Shown piece after piece: positions 16,651 through 24,988 of a stretch of 64,000 bases of DNA. The stretch comes from Rummeliibacillus sp044763875 (GTDB taxonomy: Bacteria; Bacillota; Bacilli; Bacillales_A; Planococcaceae), in contig NZ_JBIWGZ010000001.1 in the NCBI RefSeq assembly GCF_044763875.1, positions 62,001-126,000 on the forward strand, read 5' to 3'. A program made the position numbers and the translations under genes. The notes below the pieces were generated by a model, which was given only the letters and a program-made list of their open reading frames with translations, made no database searches and was not told where the DNA came from. Every line of letters starts with the position of its first letter. Within the stretch, counting starts at the first letter, position 1.

Positions 16651-17553
16651 ATGAATATTGATTATAATGAAAAATCAAAGCAAGAGAGTAAGGGATTTGA
16701 GAATCGTGCACGTTTGTTAGTGAAATGTCCTGATAAACCTGGGATTGTATCGATGTTGTCTTCGTTTTTACATAATCACGATGCTAATATTATTGAGTCA
16801 AATCAGTTTTCTACGGATCCTGAGAATGGAACATTTTTCATTCGTTTCGAATATCACTGTGACAATCTTCAACAAAAGGCTGCTGAAATGGAAAAGGATT
16901 TTGAAATCATCGCAGAAGATTATCAGATGCAATATCGTTTTTATTATCGAAATGTTCGCGAGCGTTCGGCTATCTTTGTATCAAAAGAGACGCACTGTTT
17001 GTTGGAGCTATTATGGGAATGGCAAAATGGGGATTTAGAAACGGATATCGCGTTGGTTATTAGTAATCACGAGACAGCACGCCCGATAGTGGAGGCATTA
17101 GGTATTCCTTTTTATTATATTCCAGCAAATAAGGTTATACGCAAACAAGTGGAAGAAGAGCAAATTCGTTTAATAGAAGAATATAAAGTAGATGTGCTGA
17201 TTTTAGCACGCTATATGCAAATTTTAACACCTGATTTTGTAAGCCATTTTGAAAATCGCATTATTAATATTCACCACTCATTCTTACCTGCATTTATCGG
17301 AGCAGGTCCTTATGAACGTGCATTTGCTCGCGGTGTGAAACTGATTGGTGCAACTTCACATTATGTGACAAATGATTTGGACGAAGGTCCGATTATTGAA
17401 CAAGACGTAGAGCGTGTAGATCATCGCGATGATGCCGAGCAATTGAAAAAAATCGGCCGTCAAATCGAACGCCGAGTTCTTGTAAAAGCTGTTAGATGGC
17501 ATTTAGAAAACCGCATTATTGTGGAAGGTAATAAGACGATTGTCTTCCATTGA
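16651..17553 (+). CDS. purU: formyltetrahydrofolate deformylase
   Basis: A 300-residue PurU: an N-terminal ACT domain (LLVKCPDKPGIVSMLSSFL, about residues 17-90) followed by a formyltransferase-like domain with INIHHSFLPAF (catalytic Asn/His) and the Asp in NDLDEGPIIEQD. It hydrolyses 10-formyl-tetrahydrofolate to formate and tetrahydrofolate, balancing one-carbon units for purine and methionine synthesis. ATG 16651 gives the exact length of B. subtilis YkkE/PurU (300); TAGGAG lies about 14 bases upstream, slightly long. Confidence 0.93.
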   Translation: MNIDYNEKSKQESKGFENRARLLVKCPDKPGIVSMLSSFLHNHDANIIESNQFSTDPENGTFFIRFEYHCDNLQQKAAEMEKDFEIIAEDYQMQYRFYYRNVRERSAIFVSKETHCLLELLWEWQNGDLETDIALVISNHETARPIVEALGIPFYYIPANKVIRKQVEEEQIRLIEEYKVDVLILARYMQILTPDFVSHFENRIINIHHSFLPAFIGAGPYERAFARGVKLIGATSHYVTNDLDEGPIIEQDVERVDHRDDAEQLKKIGRQIERRVLVKAVRWHLENRIIVEGNKTIVFH

Positions 17554-17655
17554 TTGCAAAGCGGGTTGAGATGAGGGCAATGAATATTTTCTAAAACAGT
17601 ACAACTTTACTTGAAATCAACACCAGTAAATCGAATGTGAATGGTAATTATTTAT

Positions 17656-17698
17656 GAGTGTAGACTAAGTCTTTTTTGACTTGGTCTGCACTCTTTTC
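17656..17698. terminator. terminator after purU
   Basis: GAGTGTAGACTAAGTC (17656-17671) pairs with GACTTGGTCTGCACTC (17678-17693), with TTTTCTT after. Confidence 0.82.
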
Positions 17699-17783
17699 TT
17701 ATAAATGATTTAATCAGTAGTAAAAGATCAGCCTTTCTTAAAACCGTTTGTCAGGGGTCAGAATAAATAGTCCGTTGATTATA

Positions 17784-18428
17784 TTAAGATATTTTGCCGA
17801 ATTTATTACAACTAAATTCAATAGTGAATGCTTTCTCAAACGATTGACCATTTTTCTTAAAGATACCTTCAATGTGAATGCTATATGTACGACCACCATC
17901 TATTAGAGATGCCTCGTAAGATGTTTGCTCCCACTTACCAGAAGAGCCTACTACATGTGTTGAAATATTGTCTATTTTTGCAAACAACTGACGGTCAGAG
18001 CGTTCGTTGTATTGAGTTTCAATGTTAGCTGTAACTTCAATCTCAGGTATATAACCACTAACATAAATGCGTGCTGTTTTTATCGTTTTTCCGTTGCCGT
18101 TTTTAGCTATATGATCATAAGTTGACGATAAAGCATTTAATGTTTCACGTTCAGTTGCGATATGTTCATCGACCATATCTTGAATCATTGTTGCAAATAC
18201 TTTCGGTTCAACCCAATCTTCTTGTTTAAACTTATTCATAGGTAATACTTCAATATGAATACCTACCTTCTTATCCATTGCCTCATCCACGCTTTTTACA
18301 TACTGTTTATAATATTGTTGTTTTTCTTTTTCAGTAAGTGAATTTGCAGTAGCCGATTCGATAGTTGTCGTCCCTAACAATGAAACTGAAATAACAAGTG
18401 CTGTAATATTTTTTGTAAATTTACCCAT
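17784..18428 (-). CDS. secreted protein of unknown function
   Basis: A 214-residue exported protein: MGKFTKN, a hydrophobic core and a likely cut near SATANS (about residue 30). The mature part has an early helical, charged segment (TEKEKQQYYKQYVKSVDEA) and then beta-rich stretches (ARIYVSGYIPEIEVTANIETQYN). There is a lone cysteine near the end (EFSCNKFGK). No known family comes to mind. I start at ATG 18428, nine bases after GGAGG; the GTG at 18437 adjoins that site. Single-gene unit. Confidence 0.65.
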   Translation of the reverse strand: MGKFTKNITALVISVSLLGTTTIESATANSLTEKEKQQYYKQYVKSVDEAMDKKVGIHIEVLPMNKFKQEDWVEPKVFATMIQDMVDEHIATERETLNALSSTYDHIAKNGNGKTIKTARIYVSGYIPEIEVTANIETQYNERSDRQLFAKIDNISTHVVGSSGKWEQTSYEASLIDGGRTYSIHIEGIFKKNGQSFEKAFTIEFSCNKFGKIS

Positions 18429-18654
18429 TTTTCCCACCTCCTTATAACAAAAATTATAAACGAAAAGGGTTTTAAAATATAGATGGAAATATTTGAATAT
18501 TGCAACTTTTTAACGAAAAAAAGTTTAGTATATTTACAACTGGTGCTTTAATTATGTTTATTAATTATGGTAATGTAATCGTTAATAGGAAAAAATAGTA
18601 AAACAAGGTCTATAACAGGTGATAGAGTTGAAAAGTGTAGAGGGGATGTTTATT

Positions 18655-19434
18655 TTGGAAACAATTGAAATGGTAGAGTTAGGCGAAGAGAATTTAAATG
18701 ATAAGGGATGTTTTTGCCTACGTAGCAAGCCAAATTCAACAGGTTACTTAAATAAAAATGAATGGCTTATGGGAAAGTTCAATGAAGGGTTAAAGTATAT
18801 AAAAATTATGGAGAATAGAAAACAAGCAGGGTTTATAGAATATACACCTATTGAATATTCTTCAAGAGTTGTTTATGGTGAAAACTATTTAGTTATTCAT
18901 TGCTTATGGGTACAAATTACGGGAAAAGGGTATGCCTCAAAATTGATTAATAAATGTATTCAAGATGCAAAAGAACAAAATAAAAATGGAGTTATTGTGA
19001 TTACAAATCCAGACACTTCTTGGACACCCAGTAAGGATGTATTTATCAAAAACAACTTTATAAAAGTAGACCACGCACCTTATGGTTTTGAATTACTTGT
19101 TAATAAATTTGCAGATTCACCTGATCCATATTTTCCGAATGATTGGGATGAGCGACTTACACATTTTAAAGATTTAACAATCCTCCGCACACAGCAGTGC
19201 CCTTTTATAGATATATCAACCGATAATGTTATTAAGGCAGCAAACAAACTAGATATAAATGCAGAAATTATTGACATGAAAAACAGAGAAGAATTATTGA
19301 AACTTTCACCTACCCCGTATGGTATCTATGGAGTCATCTACAAGAATAAATTAATTTCATACCATAGACTTACGGTTCACTCTGCAATGAAACGATTAAT
19401 CGAGTTAGATCATTTAAAGTCTGTGACACGGTAA
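18655..19434 (+). CDS. YoaP-like GNAT acetyltransferase
   Basis: A two-domain protein of about 259 residues. The first 150 residues are a GNAT acetyltransferase fold with an acetyl-CoA loop region (WVQITGKGYASKLINKC) and the LRSKPNSTGY start typical of YoaP; the last 80 residues (CPFIDISTDNVIKAANKL to TPYGIYGVIYKNKLISYH) match the YoaP-like C-terminal domain, which resembles a thioredoxin-type fold. The substrate is unknown. I prefer TTG 18655, with AGAGGGG 9 bases upstream; a GTG at 18619 would add 12 residues. The C-terminus extends about 15 residues beyond the usual end. Confidence 0.72.
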   Translation: METIEMVELGEENLNDKGCFCLRSKPNSTGYLNKNEWLMGKFNEGLKYIKIMENRKQAGFIEYTPIEYSSRVVYGENYLVIHCLWVQITGKGYASKLINKCIQDAKEQNKNGVIVITNPDTSWTPSKDVFIKNNFIKVDHAPYGFELLVNKFADSPDPYFPNDWDERLTHFKDLTILRTQQCPFIDISTDNVIKAANKLDINAEIIDMKNREELLKLSPTPYGIYGVIYKNKLISYHRLTVHSAMKRLIELDHLKSVTR

Positions 19435-19558
19435 GACAGTAGAAATTTAAATTGTAAGATTTATGGATTCGTAACGGAACCATTACTCTGAAGCTTTTTT
19501 AAATTGAGTATGTTTTTAAAAATTCGATAATTTAACTATTATATATAGGAGTGACCGT

Positions 19559-20014
19559 ATGATACCACATAACTTTTACTTAATTCCAAATAATGTAGAT
19601 ATGAAATTACTATATGCTTTTTACCCGAGTGAAGATGAGAGCGATGGTTATAATCAATATGTAATTGAAAGTTTTATTATTGATGATGATTTTATTGATT
19701 ATATAATTGATGGTTTAGGAGAGAATGAGTTGAATGATGTACCTTGTTTAAACCCAAGTATGAAAAGCCTACCGAAAATGGATGGGTATAGTAGATGCGG
19801 TGATAGTCTTTTTGTCGAGGAATCTGCTGAAAAGTTAATAAAAACATTTATATCATGGAAAGAATTTTTACAAGATAAACCAGATGAATTCACTTCTGAT
19901 GATGGTTTCGATGAGTTTAATAAAAATGAAATATTGGATAATCTTGAAAAAGCAATTGATTGTTCGAAAAAATTGTTAACTAACAAATTTTATATTTTTC
20001 ATTCAGGAATTTAA
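19559..20014 (+). CDS. acidic hypothetical protein
   Basis: A 151-residue, strongly acidic protein (DDDFIDYIIDG, DEFTSDDGFDEFNK) with no signal peptide or membrane segment and one conserved-looking SWKEFL in the second half. The style is like small immunity proteins of polymorphic toxin systems, but no partner toxin gene is next to it and I do not recognise a family. A TAGGAGTG site precedes ATG. A strong terminator follows at 20132. Confidence 0.6.
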   Translation: MIPHNFYLIPNNVDMKLLYAFYPSEDESDGYNQYVIESFIIDDDFIDYIIDGLGENELNDVPCLNPSMKSLPKMDGYSRCGDSLFVEESAEKLIKTFISWKEFLQDKPDEFTSDDGFDEFNKNEILDNLEKAIDCSKKLLTNKFYIFHSGI

Positions 20015-20602
20015 AACTATCTTTATATAAGAAAATTTAATTCTTATTCTTTTACTATCTACATAAGAGTACGTTTTATCACAATAAATTTTTATATATT
20101 CTTTATCCAAATCTAATTGTCTTTTTAAGTGCCCTCCGAAAATGTTCGGAGGGTTTTTGTATTTTTTCAAGCTTTTAAATATAAAACAATAATCATAAGG
20201 ATAAAAAATGAATTTTACTCCTTTGATTACAAATAATTTCTTTTACGATACTTTATCTTTTTTCCTATGTACCATTCATAAATGAACTAAATTATTCATA
20301 TGTTTATATAGTAAAAAGTAATCATTACTTATTTAATTCAAATATCTCAAATATTCTATGTAATACGTTTTTACCCTTTTCAGATAGATAGCTACCTCTA
20401 TTTTGAAATAAAACTTGTTAAAGTTTGCACCTAGTACGTCTATACGCTTCAGATTCTTCAACCATTTTTTCCAGTTTTGCACGTGCTGATTTAAAGACTC
20501 TATTCGAATTGTTCGATTAAGTTGCATTAGCGTTCCAAAACAAAAGATATATTTGTATCTAAAGTAATTACCGATTATCTAAAAAAGGGAGGAAATCTAA
20601 GT
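20015..20602. other. intergenic region
   Basis: Apart from the terminator at 20132 and the ribosome-binding site of the next gene, I see no gene. A minus-strand stretch near 20410-20500 reads SARAKLEKMVEESEAYRRT in one frame, but has stops on both sides and no start signal; it may be a relic. Confidence 0.5.
20132..20158 (+). terminator. rho-independent terminator
   Basis: CCCTCCGAA, loop AATG, TTCGGAGGG, then TTTTTG. Very strong stem. Confidence 0.88.
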
Positions 20603-21589
20603 TTGACTAAAATTGCAGCTATTGAATATTATTTCCCAGAAAATCAAGTATATAATGATCCGGAAAATAAATTAACAAAGAAAATCGGAATATTCTCGAG
20701 GTATATAGCTCGAAAGGATGAAACAGCTCTAGACTTAGCTGTAAAAGCTGCAGAAAAACTCTTTGAAAAAGGCGTTTGTAAAAAAGAAGAAATAGACTTT
20801 TTACTATTTTGTACTCAAGCTCCAGATTACATTTTACCTACATCCGCATGTATGATTCAGGATAAATTAAAATTATCAAAGAACTGTGGTGCTCTAGATT
20901 TTAATTTAGGCTGTTCAGGCTTTATTTATGGTCTCTCTTTAGCAAATGGTTTAATAAACAGTAAACAGGTAAAGAATGTACTTTTATTAACGGCAGATAC
21001 GTACAGTAAATTTGTAAATGAGCAAGATTTAAGTACTTCATTACTATTTGGAGATGCTGCTGCGGCAACATTAATAACAAAATCTAATGAAGATCATATA
21101 GGAAAATTTGTATTTGGAACTGATGGAAGTGGGGCTAATAACTTAATTATACAAGCTGGAGGAGCTAGAGAACCTATTAATTCAGATACAATCATGGAAT
21201 TCGAGGATGAAAGAGGAATTATTAGAAATAAAAACGATTTATATATGAATGGTCCGGAAGTTTTTAACTTTGCAATGCGGGAGATTCCTAAATCTGTAAA
21301 AAACCTTTTGGAAATAGAAAATAGAACTTTGGATGATTATGATTATTTTGTTTTCCATCAAGCAAATCAGTATATGTTGAATGCGTTAAGAAGGAGATTA
21401 GAAATTAATCCTAATAAGTTTTCAATACAATTAAATGACTGTGGAAATACAGTATCTTCTACCATTCCAATTGCATTAAAAAGAGAAATCGAAAAGGGGA
21501 ATATCAAAGAAAGTGACAATGTATTATTAGCAGGATTCGGTGTAGGACTATCTTGGGCATCATGTTCTATAAAAATAAATTTAAACTAA
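20603..21589 (+). CDS. 3-oxoacyl-ACP synthase III-like condensing enzyme
   Basis: A 328-residue KAS III/FabH-like protein with catalytic cysteine in NLGCSGFIYG (about residue 112), histidine in FHQAN and asparagine in DCGNTVSSTIP, the Cys-His-Asn triad of FabH. It condenses an acyl-CoA starter with an ACP-bound extender, or transfers an acyl group in FabH relatives of secondary metabolism. It is unlikely to be the housekeeping FabH because it heads an operon with a dedicated ACP, an acyltransferase and a flavoenzyme. TTG start with GGGAGG 10 bases upstream. Confidence 0.85.
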   Translation: MTKIAAIEYYFPENQVYNDPENKLTKKIGIFSRYIARKDETALDLAVKAAEKLFEKGVCKKEEIDFLLFCTQAPDYILPTSACMIQDKLKLSKNCGALDFNLGCSGFIYGLSLANGLINSKQVKNVLLLTADTYSKFVNEQDLSTSLLFGDAAAATLITKSNEDHIGKFVFGTDGSGANNLIIQAGGAREPINSDTIMEFEDERGIIRNKNDLYMNGPEVFNFAMREIPKSVKNLLEIENRTLDDYDYFVFHQANQYMLNALRRRLEINPNKFSIQLNDCGNTVSSTIPIALKREIEKGNIKESDNVLLAGFGVGLSWASCSIKINLN

Positions 21590-21601
21590 GGAGTATAAAA
21601 A

Positions 21602-21838
21602 ATGAATTTAAAAGAGTTTACATTGCTATGTGAAGAAATTTTAGAATTAGATGATGGAACGCTACAATTAAATACAAATTTAGAAGAAATTGAAGAATGG
21701 GATTCACTTGCAATAATGGATATACTATCTGTTTGCGACACCGAATTCAATACACCGTTCCCAGTAGATGTTTTTCGTAAAGCAAAGACATTCCAAGATA
21801 TAGTAGATCATATTAATGACTTTTTAAAGGTAGGGTGA
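21602..21838 (+). CDS. acyl carrier protein
   Basis: A 78-residue ACP with the phosphopantetheine serine in EEWDSLAIMDIL (DSL motif, about residue 38). It is acidic and of typical size. It is 12 bases after the synthase gene with an AAGGAG site, so the two are cotranslated, and it is probably the dedicated carrier for this cluster, not the fatty-acid AcpP (which has DSLD/E-L-V). Confidence 0.88.
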   Translation: MNLKEFTLLCEEILELDDGTLQLNTNLEEIEEWDSLAIMDILSVCDTEFNTPFPVDVFRKAKTFQDIVDHINDFLKVG

Positions 21839-22549
21839 GTGGATACAATGGTTCAACCTGTTAAGAATGGAGAAAAGTTAGTAATTATTGGGGATGGCGA
21901 GTTAGCAGAAATTGCATATGAATATTTTACTTACGATTCTCCATATGAAATAGTAGCTTTTGCAGCTGAGAAAGACTATATAAAAAGGGACAACCTTTAT
22001 GATTTACCTGTTGTTTCTTTTGAAGAGGTGCATCAGATTTACCCAGTAACTGAGTTCAAAGCATTTGTTGCAATTCTTCATACAAATTTGAATAGATTAA
22101 GAACGAGATTATATCATGAAACGAAAAATAAGGGATATGAATTGGTATCTTATGTTAGCTCCAAAGCTTTTGTTTGGAGAAATGTAACAATTGGTGAAAA
22201 TTGTTTTATATTTGAAAACAACGTATTACAGCATCATGTTAATGTGGGCAATAACGTAATTTTATGGAGTGGAAACCATGTTGGACATAGATCGGTTATT
22301 AAAGATAATTGTTATATTTCATCACATGCAGTTATTGCAGGAGACTGTGAAATTGGAGAAAACTGTTTTATTGGAATAAATAGTACAATTAATGATGGAT
22401 TAAGAGTTAGAAAGGATTGTTTTATCTCTTCAGGGGCATTAGTAATTAAGAATACGCTAGAAGGGAAAATATATAATGGTAGCCCTGCAAAAGCAGCACC
22501 TATTGATGTTTATAGATTTTTCAATATTGATACTGAACTTGTCTTTTAA
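21839..22549 (+). CDS. NeuD/PglD-like acyltransferase
   Basis: About 236 residues. The N-terminal part (VIIGDGELAEIAYEYF) is the Rossmann-like nucleotide-sugar binding domain of NeuD/PglD; the C-terminal part is a left-handed beta helix of hexapeptide repeats (VTIGENCFIFENNVLQHHVNVG, IAGDCEIGENCFIGINSTI). These enzymes acylate an amino or hydroxyl group on sugars, usually from acetyl-CoA; with an ACP next door the donor may be acyl-ACP. GTG 21839 directly follows the ACP stop; ATG 21848 has a better-placed AGGGTGAG and may be the real start. Confidence 0.78.
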   Translation: MDTMVQPVKNGEKLVIIGDGELAEIAYEYFTYDSPYEIVAFAAEKDYIKRDNLYDLPVVSFEEVHQIYPVTEFKAFVAILHTNLNRLRTRLYHETKNKGYELVSYVSSKAFVWRNVTIGENCFIFENNVLQHHVNVGNNVILWSGNHVGHRSVIKDNCYISSHAVIAGDCEIGENCFIGINSTINDGLRVRKDCFISSGALVIKNTLEGKIYNGSPAKAAPIDVYRFFNIDTELVF

Positions 22550-22603
22550 AATGAAAAGTCATTAGCAATATCGCATGTATTAATTTAGAAGTGGGTGTAA
22601 TAA

Positions 22604-23770
22604 ATGGCGATTGCAAGTAAAAATAAACAAATTTACGACCAGCTAATGGAAAGTGCAAAAAAAATTGGACAAATTGCTGAATTTGAAGCATATGAAGCCG
22701 ATGAAAATGCTACTATTTCTCCGAACGTAATAAGAGTAATGATCGAGGAAGGAATCAATAAATTAATTTTGCCGAAAGAATATGGCGGTCCTCAAATCGA
22801 TTTTAAAACATTTTCTGATATGGTTAAAACAGTAGGCTATTACAATTTATCAGCGGCTTGGTTAACCTACTTCTTTTCAGTGCATAACGCATGGGTAGCA
22901 TTTTTACCAAAACATCGAATGGATGAAATCGTTTATGACGGAGGACTAGTTGCCGATATTTTTGCACCAGTTGGCAAAATAGAAAAATGTGACGGTGGGT
23001 TTATAATATCTGGTACATGGAATTACGTAAGTGGAATCAACTATTCTGAATGGATTTCAGTAGGTGCTAGATATCAATTTGACGATGAAGATGAACCTGA
23101 ATCATTAGGTTTATGTATGAATACATCGGAACTTAACGTAACGAAAGATTGGGATTCATTAGGCTTAAGAGGCACAGGTAGTCATACAGTAAGTATAGAA
23201 AATGTATTTGTTCCAGACGATATGGTTATTCGCTTCTCGAAAGTAGCACAAAATAGAAAGCCATTTAAATTAGAAGTAGACGAAGATTATTTATATTATA
23301 ACGTACCGTTTTATAATGCTTTCTATATGGGTTTTGCTTCTATGTGTTTAGGTGCTGCACAAAGAGTACTTGATGAATTTAAAGTTTGTACAGCAAATCG
23401 AGTTCGTGCTTCTGGAATTGAAGAACATAAAAAGAGCAGAAGTCAACGTATACTTGCGAAGTTAACACTTAAACATAAGGCTTCTGAAGCGATGATGAAC
23501 GAATACATTAATATGTTAAATGAAGATGAAGGCCAATACGATCCATCAATTTGTCATGCTCTTAGGGTTCAGATAATTCGTAATTGCGTGGATATTTCTG
23601 TTGAAATAACACTGTCGCTTGGTGCTTCTGCATTAAAGAGAGGAAAGCCTGTTGAAATGATGATGAGAGACTTAATTGCCATTGGCACACATGTAACGTC
23701 CCTTTACGAAGATGGTATCGAGGCATTTGGTAAATACTTATTTGGATTTAAAAGTTACTCTCGCGAATAA
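22604..23770 (+). CDS. acyl-CoA dehydrogenase-like flavoenzyme
   Basis: A 388-residue protein of the acyl-CoA dehydrogenase fold: helical N-terminus with LILPKEYGGPQID, middle beta domain (GGFIISGTWNYVSGINYSEW, WDSLGLRGTGSHTVSIENVFVPD) and helical C-terminus. The catalytic glutamate region of true beta-oxidation enzymes (YEGT) is absent at the end (SLYEDGIEAFGKYLF), which puts it near the HpaB/HsaA/DszC-like monooxygenases or biosynthetic dehydrogenases. It probably oxidises the acyl chain or sugar made by the three genes before it. A terminator follows, closing the mini-cluster. Confidence 0.75.
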   Translation: MAIASKNKQIYDQLMESAKKIGQIAEFEAYEADENATISPNVIRVMIEEGINKLILPKEYGGPQIDFKTFSDMVKTVGYYNLSAAWLTYFFSVHNAWVAFLPKHRMDEIVYDGGLVADIFAPVGKIEKCDGGFIISGTWNYVSGINYSEWISVGARYQFDDEDEPESLGLCMNTSELNVTKDWDSLGLRGTGSHTVSIENVFVPDDMVIRFSKVAQNRKPFKLEVDEDYLYYNVPFYNAFYMGFASMCLGAAQRVLDEFKVCTANRVRASGIEEHKKSRSQRILAKLTLKHKASEAMMNEYINMLNEDEGQYDPSICHALRVQIIRNCVDISVEITLSLGASALKRGKPVEMMMRDLIAIGTHVTSLYEDGIEAFGKYLFGFKSYSRE

Positions 23771-23803
23771 ACTTTTTATTTGGGTTTTATTATGTGATTA
23801 CAT

Positions 23804-23840
23804 AAAAAAGATGCTAACCCAAATGGGCAGCATCTTTTTT
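23804..23840 (+). terminator. terminator after acyl/ACP mini-cluster
   Basis: AAAAAAGATGCT and AGCATCTTTTTT flank AACCCAAATGGGC; the symmetrical A and T runs make it bidirectional. Confidence 0.85.
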
Positions 23841-23987
23841 ATGATATTTTATTTCAATTCAAGTTAATATTATAGATCATTGAATCATAATTCATATGCT
23901 GGACAAGTTCCGTAGCCATCACTATTTCTGCTACTATAGCATTTCAATAGCTTCGATCCGATATACTCCATATTCGCACATCATACA

Positions 23988-24521
23988 CTAATTCGCAGAC
24001 TGTTCTTTTGTGAAATTGGTGAACTGTAGAACCAGAACACCCAAAATTTGCATCACAACTTTGATCATGATTTGACCTAAAATCGCCATCCACACAGCAT
24101 CCCATGGTACAAATCCTGCACCAAGTGGTGATAATCCGACGATAACAAAAATCGTAGAATCCAAGATCCCACCAACAACACCGCTATATAGAATTCTCAT
24201 GCTGATGGACGTTTTCATTCTCGAATAAATTTCTGTATCAGTTGTCTCAGAAACTGCAAAACTTACCGCGCTAGCGAAGACAATCCATAACGTATCGCCC
24301 AATAAATAGCTAGAAATAGCTGATAACAGTAATGCAAGTCCAATAAAAAGATACGTTTTTTTCTTTCCATATTTGTTTTGTACAAGATCTCGTAAGATGA
24401 AAGTAGCTCCGATTAGGAATGAGCCATAAGGAATGATAAATATTCCTAAAATAAGTGGGTTAAAACTTGCTGTAATGACATTAGCTAGAACGATAGCTAA
24501 GAGATATAAGAAAACTCTCAT
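23988..24521 (-). CDS. VUT-family queuosine precursor transporter
   Basis: A 177-residue membrane protein with about six helices and the VUT_1/YhhQ hallmarks: IPYGSFLIGATFILRDLVQ and the conserved SFAVSETTDTEIYSRMK, then VGGILDSTIFVIVG. The family imports queuosine precursors (preQ0/preQ1 or queuine). The assignment is strongly supported by a preQ1-I riboswitch with terminator in its leader, which would switch the gene off when preQ1 is plentiful. ATG follows AAAAGGAG on the minus strand. Confidence 0.88.
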   Translation of the reverse strand: MRVFLYLLAIVLANVITASFNPLILGIFIIPYGSFLIGATFILRDLVQNKYGKKKTYLFIGLALLLSAISSYLLGDTLWIVFASAVSFAVSETTDTEIYSRMKTSISMRILYSGVVGGILDSTIFVIVGLSPLGAGFVPWDAVWMAILGQIMIKVVMQILGVLVLQFTNFTKEQSAN

Positions 24522-24661
24522 AGAATAAGACTCCTTTTAAATCGTGAATTTTTTTAAACATATCGAAATCGATTTTTATGTAACTTTCTTTTCGTTGTTT
24601 AGATAATCCAAATCTTCCATTTCCTCCCGTATTTCTAAAAATAAGAAGGATCCTAGCAAAA

Positions 24662-24728
24662 TAAAAAACTATATCCCTAAAGATATAGTTATCCCTAGTT
24701 TTTTATAGAGGGTTTTTCTAGAACCTCT
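24662..24728 (-). promoter_or_regulatory. preQ1-I riboswitch with intrinsic terminator
   Basis: On the minus strand, 24728-24693 reads AGAGGTTCTAG, then A-rich bases, ACCCTCTATAAAAAACTA, the small H-type pseudoknot aptamer of class I preQ1 riboswitches (P1 AGAGG/CCTCT, then the A-rich tail and CTA that pairs in P2). It is followed by a terminator, AACTATATC (24690-24682) with GATATAGTT (24675-24667) and T-run. It lies 140 bases before the transporter gene. Ligand binding should favour termination. Confidence 0.88.
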
Positions 24729-24988
24729 TTTACATTTAGTAAAAGTTTTATTTAGTTTCAAAAGTTATTTTACCATATTATCTGATCGTTTGTTGATTTA
24801 TTTTTTAGTAATAATTTCCTGTTCTTCATTCAACTTACCTCTTTTTATTAGTTGAATTGTGAAAAATAGACGGAATAAATCCAGAATTAGCATTGAAATT
24901 TTGTTCAATTTGAACATAGTTATAAAAAGGATTAAAAGGTAAATTGATTATATAAAGATTGAAATTTCAAAATATTGGAGGGGCTCAG

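Noticed and set aside
19559..20014. Immunity protein of a polymorphic toxin system
   Set aside because: The protein is small and acidic, but no toxin or secretion gene is beside it, so the idea lacks support.
20333..20527. 64-codon minus-strand frame
   Set aside because: No ribosome-binding site, AT-rich composition; a different frame looks slightly more coding (SARAKLEKMVEESEAYRR), which suggests at most a relic.
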